In this document: one piece after another, positions 34,656 to 46,800 of the stretch
How positions within the stretch are numbered: position 1 is the stretch's first letter
Layout: each line of letters starts with the position of its first letter
NCBI GenBank assembly: GCA_037126765.1
Contig: JBBCBC010000001.1
Location: forward strand, 34,270,804 to 34,334,803
DNA: 64,000 bases
Direction of reading: 5' to 3'
Source of the DNA: Stenogyne calaminthoides
Lineage: Eukaryota; Streptophyta; Magnoliopsida; Lamiales; Lamiaceae
Position numbers and translations under genes: made by a program
The notes under the pieces: generated by a model
Seen by the model: only the letters and a program-made list of their open reading frames with translations
Databases searched by the model: none
Told to the model about the DNA's origin: nothing

Positions 34656-36387
34656 TGTAGGTCCCGAACGGGTTTTGTGAGGGCAGAAGTCTAGAGGGGA
34701 GGGGTGAATAGACTTCTGAAAACTTTTCGTGCGGATCAGGTGTGATTTGCAGATTGCCTGATCAGAGTGCTAGTGAGTCAGTTTGGACTGATGTTCAATC
34801 TTATTGAGTGCCTGAGGGCAGACCAGTTTGATATCTTGTCAGTTTAACTAAGAGTGCGAAAGCTTGTAAATACCCGTGTAAAAAACCAATTTATCAATTC
34901 AGATTCTTAAGTCAGTTTTCAACCGGCTAACTAAGGTGTCAACCTGATCAGATCAGTTGCTTGGTGCAAACTGAGCTTAACTTAGAATATGTATGCAGTT
35001 TTAAACTCAGTTGTGTGAATAGTGTAAAGCAATAAGAAAACAAGTAAATGCACACAAGATTTTATAGTGGTTCAGATGAAACCCGTCTTACGTCCACTCT
35101 TCCCTTAACACAGGGGCACCAACTTAACCAACTGGACTTAGTTTTATGTGTTAGTCCAACACCCAATAGATATTTATTGAGTTCACACTCAACCGAACCA
35201 GAAATCAGAAACTAGAATCCCTAGTCTGAAATCTTGCGGTAACAAACTTAACCAACTTAGAGTTTGGGTAAAGATTTTTGTGGTTCAAACTGGAAATCTA
35301 TCCAAGTGTTTATGCAGTCAAATGCTAGTGGATAGGATTTCTTGCTAAGAACTATGGGATGAACACTCTAAGAATAATCTTCAAATATGGTGTTCTTCGA
35401 GCGGAGATTTTGCTTCTTTTGCGGTGTCTCCGTGTTTGTTCTTAGTGTTCGTTGTCTCTCAATTTTGAAGATCGATCCCATTTTATAGACCTCGAAATCA
35501 AAGAGCCGTTGGAGAGCAATTTGAATTTCAGGCTATATTAGGTAGGTTGTAGGATATGATTGTGACGTGCTCCGAATATCGGCGTGGCCATAGGCATGAT
35601 TAGCGCCGTTTATGTCCGCAGCGTCGAATCCTGTATTGTCAGCTCTTTTTGTGCACATGTCGCTTTCTCCTTGGCTTCGCGAGGCGGCACTTCAGTAATT
35701 TGTCAGTTAAGACGATTGATATTCCTTTTGTAGAAGATTCGTCTTGTCTGGTGTATCATTTGATTGACGCCAGGTGTGAGCTGATTTGATCAGATAACTG
35801 ATTAGTCTACCTTGTTGAGTCTTCTGATGCAGATTGTCTTAGCTCAATATGCAGACTAGGCTGATATAGGTCTTCAGGTCTTTTGGTAGTCTTCTGATCT
35901 TCAGGTGACTCTGAGCCTCAGTGTCTTCAGTCATACTGAGTCTTCAGGTTTGTTACTGAGTCTTCAGGTTTATCTGAGTCTTCAGGTTCATCTGAGTCTT
36001 CAGGTTCATCTGAGTCTTCAGGTTCATCCGAGTCTTTAGTGTCTTCTGTCTTCACCTGATCTTCAGACTTCTTTTCTTCTGATTTGTTCTTAGCCTTCTG
36101 ATCATCTGACCTTATTTGGGTCATCTGATACTTCGACCCGACCTATACATATTGAGTTCCCCCTCAATACGTGACCTATCTTTTACATCAGCTATCTATA
36201 CATTTCAACTGGTCATCTTAATCTGATTCTAAGTCATCAGTCAGCTAACAGGTCTGACTGGTCCTATTACAACCTGTTTTGGAACTTCCATCAAAACTTA
36301 AATACAAATTTCCCAATACTAACAGGTTCGACTGTTCCTATTACATGTGTTTTTGGAACTTTCATCAAGATTATAAATTTCCCAACA
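34656..36387 (-). repeat. L0 right LTR
   Basis: TGTAGGTCCCGAACGGG to TTTCCCAACA, 1732 bp, followed by ATAGG. Minus-strand TATAAAA near 35481-35487 has TCCAACGGCTC (35503-35513) upstream. An 18 bp minisatellite TCTGAGTCTTCAGGTTCA is repeated about five times at 35935-36040, producing a spurious repetitive frame. The hairpin module lies at about 35070-35105. Confidence 0.88.
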
Positions 36388-36392
36388 ATAGG

Positions 36393-37112
36393 AATAACAA
36401 TTAAATAAAAATTACCTTTATCTCATCTTTTAAAAATACACACAACTACTACAATTTAATTATTATTTAAATGTGCTAAAATATATTATTTATATCTCAA
36501 TATCATTTAATGTTGGTGATATATCTGCAATTAAGTCCATATTTTTTTATTAAATTTGAATTTTTTATATTTTAGAGTATGTTCGTTTCGAAATTGTAGT
36601 GGGCATTGAAAATTCCGAACTTTTAAGTCTTAGGACTTCAAAAAGCTTGGTGAATAGCTAAGATGTATGTTTGTTATGGGATTTTATAAGTTGGGATGAT
36701 GGAAAAGTTGATTGATGTGGTATTATTATTTTTTAGTATATTGGAAGAATAAGAAAGTAATTGATAATACTGTATCGAAAGAATAAAAAGTAGAGGAGTA
36801 GTAGGTGATAAAATAAAGTAGGATTAATAGGATTTCAAAATCCTTACTTTAAATCTCAAAACAAATGGTGATTTTAGATTGCAAAGTCCAAAATCCAGCC
36901 GAGATAGTCGTGAAACGAACATACCCTTAGAGATTTCATATTATATAATTTACATAGTATAATTATCAATAAACTATCGTGCATCAAAAGATGGGAAAAA
37001 AATTAGTTTCATATTTTATAGATTTAAAATTTTATATTCTTATATAAAATATGAATGTTAAATTAAAGATGGAAAAGAATTAATTTAATATATGATGACG
37101 TTGAAAACGAAC
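36393..37112. other. Flanking AT-rich sequence with a MITE
   Basis: Apart from the MITE at 36575-36926, only AT-rich sequence without a gene. It is the original DNA to the right of the L0 insertion. Confidence 0.6.
36575..36926. mobile_element. Second Tourist-like MITE, TSD TTA
   Basis: 352 bp, ends GAGTATGTTCGTTTCG and CGAAACGAACATACCC, flanked by TTA (36572-36574 and 36927-36929). Length and ends match the MITE at 21375, with more divergence. Confidence 0.85.
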
Positions 37113-38030
37113 TGGTTGGTCCCATGTAACGAGTCACACATGTATGGTGGAAAATACACGTGTACAGTTTTTCAAAATTTTTAAACCTTTTAATCAGTGA
37201 GTCAGATAACCTGAGTTTAAGCACCGATAAGCACATTCACTCTGAGTCCAAATCTACTGAGATAAGAACCCTGAGTAGCTTTTAGCACCTCAAATAAGCT
37301 CAGTTGATTTAGAGTGCAAGTGTCCTGAATAGCTTTGCACATATAACTATCTTAGTGAATGCTCAGGGTAGCTGTTCGCTATGAAGGTGCGGAACGTGTA
37401 GGCCCTTAATTTATACTTGTTTTACTTACTGAAAATGCTTTTCCTTTTAGTTCATAAAACTGTGATTAAGGTTGTGATTCAGTTAATGAAATACTAAGTG
37501 GTTTGGTACCAATCTGAATGAAAAGCCTTTGAATGCCCTCAGTGAAAATATGCCATATGAAATGCAGTATACAAAACAAACAACACAGAAAATTATAGTG
37601 GTTCAGAGACTCAAGCTCCTACGTCCACTCTCCCTGATCCTCACGGAAATTCCTTCGACACTCTAATTCTCTTATTTTACAGTACCAAGGTGTACTGAAA
37701 AAATCAAGTTCCCTAGGAACTACTTCCTGATTCCTAGTATTCAGAACTACTATTACTATAACAAGCTTTTAGACTGAACTACCCTCAACTTACTAACTTC
37801 ATCTCTCAAAACACAAACTACTCCAACTTCCTAACACTTAGGGTTTTCGGGTTTGGTTTGGAAACAAATAGATTGAGATATCCTTTACAAATAGAACAAT
37901 AATAAGGATAGGATATCTCTTACTAAGCTTTGGATGTATATGAAATACTTGGCTTAGTATGTAAGCTTTCTTCAAAGAAGAAACACTTGAGAAATCTTTA
38001 GGGTTTGGATGTTTCAAAGATAAACTTTGT
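37113..38030 (-). repeat. LTR J: SIRE-type LTR, truncated at its 5' side
   Basis: Starts TGGTTGGTCCC and follows the sequence of the LTR at 39761 for about 900 bp, including the hairpin module near 37592-37630. It stops where element K's LTR begins, so K probably inserted into it. The missing 5' part was not found in the window. Confidence 0.7.
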
Positions 38031-38794
38031 TGATGTTGCACATATGTTGTTTCATATGTTGGACAACATTCTGCACAACATCATGAATTTTCCCTTTCTT
38101 CTAACACTAACTTTGTTTTAATAGATGTGTCTTTCTATGTTTCCTACATTGTAGGTTGATGACAATTCGATTATATTGTTAGGCCGTTGCATTGTGAATG
38201 AGTGAGAATAGAAAGATCATGAGTGGTTACCACAAGATCATGGAGTTGATGGTGGAGATTTTCTAGGCTATCCAAACCATGCCTAGTGGATAGAACAATA
38301 TGCAGTTGATTCCAAGCCTATATATACACTACATTGGTCGAAGATCAAGTTCGAGGAAAAGTAAAATACCATTTGCTCTACTCCAAACTTTAGAGAGTAG
38401 TATCCGAGACACAACCAAGAGTATTTGTAACATCTAGGAGTGTGAGGGTCGATGCTATTCTATTGGTACTGGTCGAATGAATTCCATCATTCCCATCAGT
38501 ATATTAGATCAAGTTTTAGGTTGAATAAGATCACTAGTTACTTGATTGAATAGATTGCTTTTGGTGTGCGGTTTTTCACTACACCTTTTAGGATCTTGTA
38601 AGAGGTTCTTGTGTATCTCACTACTTGTTATAGTGATGATTTTAACCAAGAGGTTCGTATAGTTTGAATTAAGGCTATACACAATTTTGAAATTCTTTGC
38701 ACTGCGCTATTAATACTTCCGCTGTCATATGTTATTTTACATGTTGCACAACATTTTCAACAACACTCTGAAAATACACGCACACACACTTTCA
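38031..38794 (+). repeat. Element K 5' LTR
   Basis: Begins TGATGTTGCACATATG and ends CACTTTCA, immediately before a primer-binding site. The first ~55 bp form an imperfect palindrome (TGATGTTGCAC to GCACAACATCA), and the motif GTTGCACAAC recurs near the 3' end (about 38738). The start could be 38031 or 38034; no target duplication could be scored. Confidence 0.7.
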
Positions 38795-38795
38795 G

Positions 38796-38810
38796 TTGGT
38801 GCTAGAGCCA
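38796..38810 (+). other. Element K primer-binding site
   Basis: TTGGTGCTAGAGCCA, three mismatches from the initiator-Met type TGGTATCAGAGCC, at the expected place after the LTR. Confidence 0.7.
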
Positions 38811-38863
38811 TAAACTTGATACACTAAATTAAATGTCCTGTGTTTTTAAAGTGTTTTTTTGCA

Positions 38864-39760
38864 ATGGATTATCCGTTGACTCCTCCTTTTAAAACCTCCA
38901 ATTTTGGATTGATCCAACTATCTCTATTGGAAACCTAAAATGCACATGTACATTAAGTCTATAGATGAGAGAGCATGGCGTAGTGTTTTAACTGGTTAGA
39001 ATCCACCAAAGACAATTGATGATAAAGGTGGTGAATCTCAAGTCAAAAAGGAGATTTATTGGTCAAATGATGAATGCACATCGGCCAATTACAATTCTAA
39101 AGCCCTTAATGCAATTTTTACTACTACTGATAATTCTATGTTTAAACTAATCTCTAACTGTGTTTCTTCTAAGGTTACATGGGAAAGATTGCAGGAACAT
39201 TGTGAAGGATCAGAAAATGTTTGATAGACTAGACTTCGAATGTTGGGAACCAAGTTTGAAAACTTGAGAATGAAAGATGCTGAAACCATTTCATCATATA
39301 ATGAAAGGATAAGTGAGATTGCTAATGAGTCACACTCACCTGGTGATCCAATTTCTAACACTCGGTTAGTTCATAAGATTCTTAGAACTGTTCCTAAATG
39401 ATTTGATGCTAAAATATGTGCAATAGAAGAGGCTAAGGACACTGATTTATTGAGTCAAAATGAGTTGATCAATATTTTAAAAACTTATGAGATTTAACTC
39501 AAATCAGTTAAATGATGATAAAAAGGATAAAGATAAGAAAGTACTTTCTTTTAGAGGTGAAACTTCTGCTAATGTTGGTAAACATCCTTATGTTACTAAA
39601 GTTGATTCTGATGATGATGATTCTGATTTATATGATGAAACTGTTTTTGAACAATTTGCTCTTATTACTAAGTAATTCAAATCTTTTATAAAAGGAAAAT
39701 TCAGAAGCTTAATGGTAATTTTTAATTTAGAGATAAGTTTAATCAGAATTCATCTCCATC
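38864..39760 (+). pseudogene. Element K gag, N-terminal part (SIRE-like UBN2)
   Basis: Starts MDYPLTPPF, as SIRE-type gags do. Recognisable gag segments are YNSKALNAIFTTTDNSMF, ISNCVSSKVTWERLQEH, RLRMLGTKFENLRMKD and ISSYNERISEIANESH, ending in an acidic stretch DSDDDDSDLYDE. There are several nonsense codons and a frameshift before KSIDE-like sequence. The gene is cut at CCATC (39756-39760) by a solo LTR and resumes at 43310. Confidence 0.88.
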
Positions 39761-41232
39761 TGTTGGTCCCGGTGTAAACGAGTCTTATACGTGTATGGGG
39801 GGGATACACGTGTTCAGTGATTTTTCAAACTTTTTACAAAACTAAAATCAGTGGGTCAGGTTGTCCTGAGAAACATCCCCGAGAAGCACAAATTACTCTG
39901 AGTCAAAGTCTATTGAGACAATAACACTGAGCAGCTTTCAGTAACTTCAGATTAGCCCAACTGATCTGAGATTTAAAATAGAGTCCTGAGAAGCTTGGAT
40001 CAGATAACTATCTTACTGAATACTCAGTTGAGTTTGTTCAGTTTGACAACTATCTGTTCTAGCTTAACAAGAATGTGCGGAATGTGTAGGCCCTAAGTTT
40101 ATACTCGTTTTATCTTGCTGAAAATCTTTATCACTTAGTAAATCAGTGGTTAAGGCTGTGATTAGTTCAATACAAACTCAGTGGATTGATTCCAACTGAA
40201 TATCAGAAAACTCAGTGCTTTCATGAAAATATGCAACAGATATAATGCAATGCAGAAAGCAAATAACACAGCAAATTATAGTGGTTCAGAGGCAAAGCTC
40301 CTAAGTCCACTCTCTCTGATACTCAGAGAAATTCCTTAACTCACTACTACTACTACCTCAAGCTTTCAGACTGAACTCAGTTTCTTACTAACTTTCCACT
40401 ATGAGTTTTCAGGCTGAACTACATTGCAGCTTACTAACTCAACACACACAAGCTTTTAGACTGTCACAAGCAACTTACTAACTTCTTCTCTAGAGTTTTC
40501 AAGCTGAACTACACTGCAGCTTACTAACTCTTTACAACTCTTACTTTCCAACAATCACACACTCAAACTACCTAATCAATAGGGTTTGGGTTTGGTTGGT
40601 TTCCAACTAAGGTGAGATATCCTTTTACAAAAAGAACAGATTTAAAAGGCTAGGATATCTCTTACTAAGCTTTGATACTTAACAGATTCTAGGCTTAGTA
40701 AATGAGCTCTCTTCAAGGTGAAACACTTGGAAAATCTTAAGTTTTTCGAGTGCTTCAAATGCAAGCATACGAATGAGCTCTGGAGTTGTTTGATTTCTCG
40801 TAACCTTGCAATGGTGAAGGTCACTGGTATTTATAGGCAACTCTCCAAGGTCACTCTTGAAAAACTATCCGTTGAAAGAGATAACATCAAGGGTTTCCTC
40901 TTTTGGTTAGTGGTAAATGGCTACAATTAGGGTTTGAACGTGCCCTTGCATGGTTTGGGTAATACAGAGCCAAACAACCAATCACCACTTTCTGTGAACT
41001 GGAAGATATCAGTCCTGACATTTCCTCAGTGAAATGTCACTTTCAGTGTCAGTAACGTACGTTGTTGTCGCCTCCTCATTGGTCGAAATATTCATTTGAA
41101 CAGAGACAAACAAAATGGCTCCTTGTAGGTCAACTTATACTGATCTGATATGTTCCTTAATGTCCACGTATGTGTAATATTCTCTTTGTTTGTAATAAAA
41201 ATGAACAAGACACTATTTACTCTAAAATAACT

Positions 41233-42977
41233 TGTTGGGATATTTTAGTTTTGATGAATTATGCCAAAACATTATCAACTTGTGTTTTTGAAGCTAATTT
41301 ATAGATAACAAGTTGAGGGGGAACGAAAGAACAAGTTGAGGGGGAACTCACGGAATCAGAAGTAGATGATCGAGATCAGACGAGGCTACAGACGAGACTG
41401 ATCGAGATCAGATGAGTTAGATGAGTTCCGAGTTAACTGATGAGCTGTGGAAAATCAGATGAGAAGAAAAACTAAGATAGCTGATCAGAAAGAAACTGAC
41501 CAGAAGATCAGAAGAGAAGGTTGCAGATCAGAAGAGGAGCAGATGAGACTAATCGAGATCAGACGTGATCGAGATCAGATATGATAAACTGATATGCTAA
41601 CCTGATGTACTGACCTGATGCTATCCTGATATGTTGATCTGAAGATGTGTTGATCTGATCAGTCGAGCTGATCAGACCAGGCAAGAAGAAATCAGATAGC
41701 CTGAGTAAAAGTGACCTGAGGGTCAGTAAGTAAAAGTGACCTGAGGGTCAGTAAGTAAAAGTGATATGAGGGTCAGTAAGTAAAAGTGACCTGAGGGTCA
41801 GGATGTCTGAAGTCAGAAGAACTGAACTCAGTCAGCCTGAGTGTCAGTATGCTTAATCAGACAAGGTCCGCTGAAAGAGAAGTCTGTTGAATCAAGAACC
41901 CTAAGTAGAAGTATCCTGAAGTCTCAGAGAAACCTAAAGGCTCAGAGAAACCTGAAGGCTCAGAGAAACCTGAGACTCAGAGAAACCTGAAGGCTCAGAG
42001 AAACCTGAAAGACTCAGATAGCACTGAAGACTCAGTATGTCACTGAAGACACTGAAGACTCAGTATGTCACTGAAGACACTGAAGACTCGGAGAATCCTG
42101 AAGACTCAGAGAAACCTGAAGACTCAGAGAATCCTGAAGACTCAGAAGATCCTGAAGAATATAGCCGTTAGATTCAGCTGACGTGGACCAATGAGAGGAA
42201 GACTACCAGCCTGAAAAAGCTACAGAACTTACAGAATAGTATGGATTTGAATGTGATTCTCTCCAACGGTAACATTCAAATCCACACTATAAATACAAGG
42301 TCTTTCATCATTCTAAAGTGTGGAGAGTGTGGAGATTGTGGCAAAAGATGCTACAGAGCCAAGAAGACATACACTCAAGTATTCCCACCATAGAACACAA
42401 GTCTGTAGACATACAAATATATTCAAGAGTGTTCTAAAACCCAATCTAAGCAACCCACGATATATCCTAAGCTTAGAGAGATTTTCCCAACCTTAGCATT
42501 GAGGCTAAACCATTGTAAGGGAAAATCTCAACCTAGTTGGAGACACCAACCAAACCCAAACCCTATTGTTAGGTAGTTTGTGTGGAGTTGTAAAGAGTTA
42601 TTAAGCTGCAGTGAGTCAGCTAGAAAACTCTAGAGAAGAAGTGAGTAAGCTACAGTGAGTTAGCCTGAAAGCTTGTAGGCTATCCCGTGGAGGGTGATAA
42701 GTCCCGAGGCGAGCCCGAGAGGGTGATAAGTCCAGTTTGAAGGAATTTCCCTTGGAACAGGGAGAGTGGATGTAGGAGCTTGAGTCTCCGAACCACTATA
42801 CTTTGTTGTGTTCTTTATTGCTTTATGTTCTTATCTTGTCATATGCATTCGAATATAAGCAAAACACAACACATGGACTTAAAACGAAAAAAATTGGAAT
42901 CACCATTCCTTCACCCCTGTTTTATATGCATTTCATGTTTTTTTCCGCATTTCATGGGTTTTTCACCAGGACAAACG
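41233..42977 (+). mobile_element. Family A solo LTR D nested in solo LTR F
   Basis: Starts TGTTGGGATATTTTAG and matches the solo LTR at 2009 in layout. It has a TGATCAG-rich U3, a 25 bp repeat (about four copies, 41700-41800), an 18 bp CTGAAGRCTCAGARAAAC repeat (41905-42165), the inverted repeat with CTCCAACGG, TATAAATA (42288-42295) and the hairpin module (42765-42800). The right end is fuzzy: TAACT (41228-41232) against TAGCT (42978-42982) is a plausible imperfect duplication. Confidence 0.75.
42241..42295 (+). promoter_or_regulatory. LTR D promoter block
   Basis: GGATTTGAATG and its perfect inverted copy CATTCAAATCC flank CTCTCCAACGG; TATAAATA follows at 42288-42295. The inverted repeat ends about 5 bp before the TATA box. 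Confidence 0.7.
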
Positions 42978-43309
42978 TAGCTGTTCAGGGTCTTATTGTG
43001 TCAGCACAAAACAATCTTCAGGATCTTTGGTCTTCAGGATCTTCGGTCTTCAGGACTTTTAGATCTTTCAGTATCTTTTGAGATTTCTAGACCCCCTACA
43101 TCTTCAGGATCTTCTGAGTCTTCAGGCAAAATAAAATAATCCTAACTATCCTGATCTATATCTGCTGACTATACATGGTGCAGATAATCCTGATCCTAAC
43201 ACCTATAGAAAACCTGATCCTTATCTATCAAGTTGTTCTGATATATATCATACTCAGGGGTTTTGGTATCTAATCAAAATATTTATTAAATTCGTCTCCC
43301 AACACCCTC

Positions 43310-43692
43310 TGATAAAAATCTTGTTCCAAGTCAGTCATCAAGTTTCAATCAACCAAGACAATTTACTAAGGATAACAAGTTCAGATTTGATCCTGAGTAC
43401 AGGAAAAAAAGTTAAATTTGATGCATGTTCTGAATATCGTCATTATGCTGATGAATGTGCTAATACCTTGCTTAAGAAAAAGATAAACTTTAATGTTACC
43501 TTAAGTGATGATTCTGATGATGAAACTGATGCTGGTAAATGTGAACTAAGTGTTATGTCTACTAGAATAGTGTATGATGATGCCAAAACCAACTTGTTAC
43601 AATATCAAAAGAAAACTGAACCTAAACATCTATTCAGGTTTTCATTCTTTAATATAAATAAAAAGGATTTACATATGGCAAAACATCAATAA
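43310..43692 (+). pseudogene. Element K gag, C-terminal part with degraded zinc knuckle
   Basis: Resumes as NLVPSQSSSFNQPRQF, then FDPEYRKK and, after a one-base shift, a knuckle-like ACSEYRHYADECANTLLKKK. The spacing fits CX2CX4HX4C but the second cysteine is now tyrosine. The acidic TLSDDSDDETD follows, as in SIRE gags. Beyond about 43692 the sequence changes to the 3' side of element C1, so K is truncated here. Confidence 0.8.
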
Positions 43693-43808
43693 GATAATGA
43701 GATATTATATTTTCAGAGCAAAAACATCAGTAGAGTTTCATTAAATAAGGAAATCATAAGTACATGATATAATATTTATCCTACTCTACAGAACATCAGA
43801 ACATAACT

Positions 43809-46800
43809 TCATTCTTCTTCAGATTCAATTTCATCTGATGGAGGATCAAGATTGAACATTCCATAGTATCTCTTCTTCAGCTCTTCTCTCTCCTGAATGA
43901 TCTTTGCATCATTTCCTGTCAGCTCGAGATATTCAGCTTGATCCACAAAATCTGCATATATGAAGTCATAATTGATCATCCCAATTCTGAATTTGGGTGG
44001 AGGATACTTCATTTGTCCTGGAGCCTTCAACTGATAACCCAGAGTGTCAAATAAGTCAAACCATTTTTGACACATATCAGTAAAGTTCCTCAGAAGATAT
44101 GCAATGAATGCATCATCTCTGTCAGGGATAGGGCGAGGCCAAACTTGTAAAACATCGTAGTTGAATACAAATTCCCTCTTGGCTTGCTCCCATTTGTCGT
44201 TCATCTCAATAGGCATCCATTTATCAGTATGAGGCCACTGCCTCTTCCTTGGTTTAGTGCCTCTCCTCCTTAGGACAAATCTCTTAAACCCTCCTCTGAT
44301 CCTCTTGGCCTCTTCCCTTGCTTTTCTGGTCATTTCTACACCTGACACAAACGCAGCCGCCTTCTTCTTCTTTTCAGCTTCAATCACTTTTACGGAGTTA
44401 TGCCAATCCCAATCGATTCTCTTCGAGGCAACATCATATTCTCCAAAACCTTCTTTGAAAAGTTCATCGGTTTCAGACTCTTCACTCCTTTGGACTTCAG
44501 CCTCAGAAAATTCTCCTGATAGTTTTCTCCTGATTGGTTTCTCAGCTGGCTTCTTCTGAATCTGCTTCTCAATAAAAGCAGTTGCTTTCTCCTGAGTCTC
44601 AGTAAGTTTTGGGTTCAGAACAACATGAGCTTCACCCATTTTGCTTGACTCCTTAGCTCTCTGTCTTTTAGCACGCTGCTCTAAGACTTCAATAACAGCA
44701 TCTGGATGAATTTCAACATCTGGTTCCTTCCTCTTTCCGCCTATGTGAATAATAACTTCAGCTTCAGGCTGTTTTCCTTCTAGTGCGGGCAAGGAATAAG
44801 TCTATCATAACTTTCCCCCTTTTTGGCATCATAATTTTCAAGTATCTCAGAGAGAGTTCTGTTCATATGCATTTGTTCCCTACCTACAGACCTTAATTCA
44901 GCAGCAATCAAGAAGTTTTCATCCTACATCCTCTGAAGTACATTCATTCCAGTTGAGGTTTCTTCTGCCAGACCACCAAAAGTAGCATGCATTTTGGTCA
45001 TGAGTGATGAACTCATTTCCTCAACAGCAGCTTTGATTAGCTCTTCAGCCTTAGCTTTTATCAGATCTTCCAACATTTTTGATCTCAGCTCAAACTTCTT
45101 CTCCATTTCTTCCAACACATCTCTAGATACATCTCCCAGTCTAGTATCTAACTCAGCAAACTTATTTTCAATAGAAGTAGATAATGAATTTACCTGGTCA
45201 GCCTTTACCACAGATGTGTTTAGCAAGTCAACTGTTTGGCTCTGAGTGAGTTGTGCATCAGCAAGTTTTGATACTTGGTCCACCAGAGGCTCAAGCTTTG
45301 ACATTTGATCAACAAGCGGCTCAAGCTTGGTAAGCTTTTCAAGTATTGGAGTGAGATCAACAGCTGGTTGTGGAGGAATTAAAACTTCAGCATCTGTTTG
45401 AACTCCAGCATCTGCCATCTCAGTTATAGTGACTTCAGGTTCCTTCTGATACTGGAAGACCTGGCCAAATGTGATCATTTGTAGAGGTGGAACGTCCTGA
45501 GGTTGTTCCCCCTGAATGGTTGCCTCAACACTTGACTCAACAACTTTCTTGCTTCCTTTAGGAATATCTCCAGCATTTTTCTCCTGAGGAGGCCCTTGAT
45601 CATCTTTGTCTTGGCTGCTGATTCCTCCTTCAATCTGAGTATCTACCCTCCTTTCAACAATCTTTTTCTTTACTAAGGCATCAAACTCAATTTGTTTGAT
45701 ACTAAGTCTTCTTTTCCCTAACCCGAATAAGGCATCAAGATCAGCAACCTCCTCTGCCCATAATTCTTCCCCTCTGAAGTTGTCAATCTTCAGCATCATT
45801 GCAAAGGATTGATTGACAATCAGAATTGTAGTTTTCAACTTGAAAAACATATTCTAAATATCAGGAAATTCCACCAACTCAGGGTATTTGTCCAAGACAA
45901 ATCGTTCAGCCTTCTGTCTCCACTCCCATTCTTCAGCTTCACCTTTCTTGAGTTCAGGAACATGTGCCTCCTCTTCAGAGCTAGAATGAGCCTCTGAAGG
46001 TATGGAAATATATGGCTCTGAGGGTTATGTGGTTGGGATGGTTATTTGGCTTTCTTCAGCAGGTTTTTGAGAACCTGTGAAGATCTCTTTGGTAATTCGG
46101 CCAGTGCCAATACTGGTACCTAGTACCTCAGTAAAGACATCTTCTTCTTCACCACCTCCTCCTCCAGGTGGGATTACTTCCTGAGTGGTATCTTGCTCAG
46201 TGGCTTGAGAAACCACCTTAGCAAGAGTGTCAAGTGGAGATTTCTCCCCAGACTCCAGCTCTCGAATGGTTCTGAGCCTTTTCTTCTTCCATTTCTGCTC
46301 ATCCTGAGCCTTTTTCTTATCTCCAATCTCTTTCTTTACCTTCAACATCTCAAGGGATTTCTTTCTTTTCTCTGCCTCTTCAGGCTATTTTTCCACAACA
46401 TTCTTGTCCTTCCGTTTGGCCACTTCTGCAAGAGATATAGTTTCCTGATCGGATTCAGACTCTTCCTGTTCCTCTAGTTCCTCCTGAACCATAGAACCGT
46501 GACTTCTTGAAGGAGACGATTTCCTCCTTTGGGATTTAGGCTTTCAGAACATGATCCTATTTCGAGAAAACTCTACTCCAGACATCAAGAACATGTTTTC
46601 CCTAGGCAATGTTTCAATGAGAAAACTGATCTTTGTACCAAAATGTACCTTCCCATTCTTCGTGAAAGCTCCTTTGGCATATTTCAACTTCTGATTTTGA
46701 TGCAGAATGCAATCCGCCGTGGGAAATTTCAGCCAGTTGAAGTCAACTGAAGGAGAGTCTTCAATTGCAGCCATGATCCTCAACTTGTTCCGGCTCACCT

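Larger units (their letters stand above)
4602..36387 (-). mobile_element. L0: SIRE-type tandem-LTR remnant hosting the nest, TSD ATAGG
   Basis: The outermost level of the nest. ATAGG is duplicated at 4597-4601 and 36388-36392. The left end TTAGGCCCCGAACGGG is a decayed version of TGTAGGTCCCGAACGGG, the inverted 3' end of this LTR family, and the right end is TTTCCCAACA. Removing the later insertions leaves one LTR in pieces (4602-5074, 24880-25521, 34394-34655) joined directly to a second LTR (34656-36387), with no internal region. This is a tandem-LTR or internally deleted product. It was invaded by Element 1 and Element 3. Confidence 0.8.
39761..43304 (-). mobile_element. Solo LTR F (SIRE-type, minus) inside K gag, itself interrupted
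   Basis: Outer ends TGTTGGTCCC (39761) and GTCTCCCAACA (43304). The flanks CCATC (39756-39760) and CCCTC (43305-43309) are a one-mismatch target duplication, and the gag frame continues across it. The LTR pieces are 39761-41232 and about 42978-43304, about 1.8 kb together, separated by an opposite-strand family A LTR. The hairpin module is at about 40279-40315. Confidence 0.8.

Noticed and set aside
35927..36124. ORF encoding a repeated DEPEDS-type peptide
   Set aside because: It is the translation of an 18 bp minisatellite in an LTR U3 region, not a gene.
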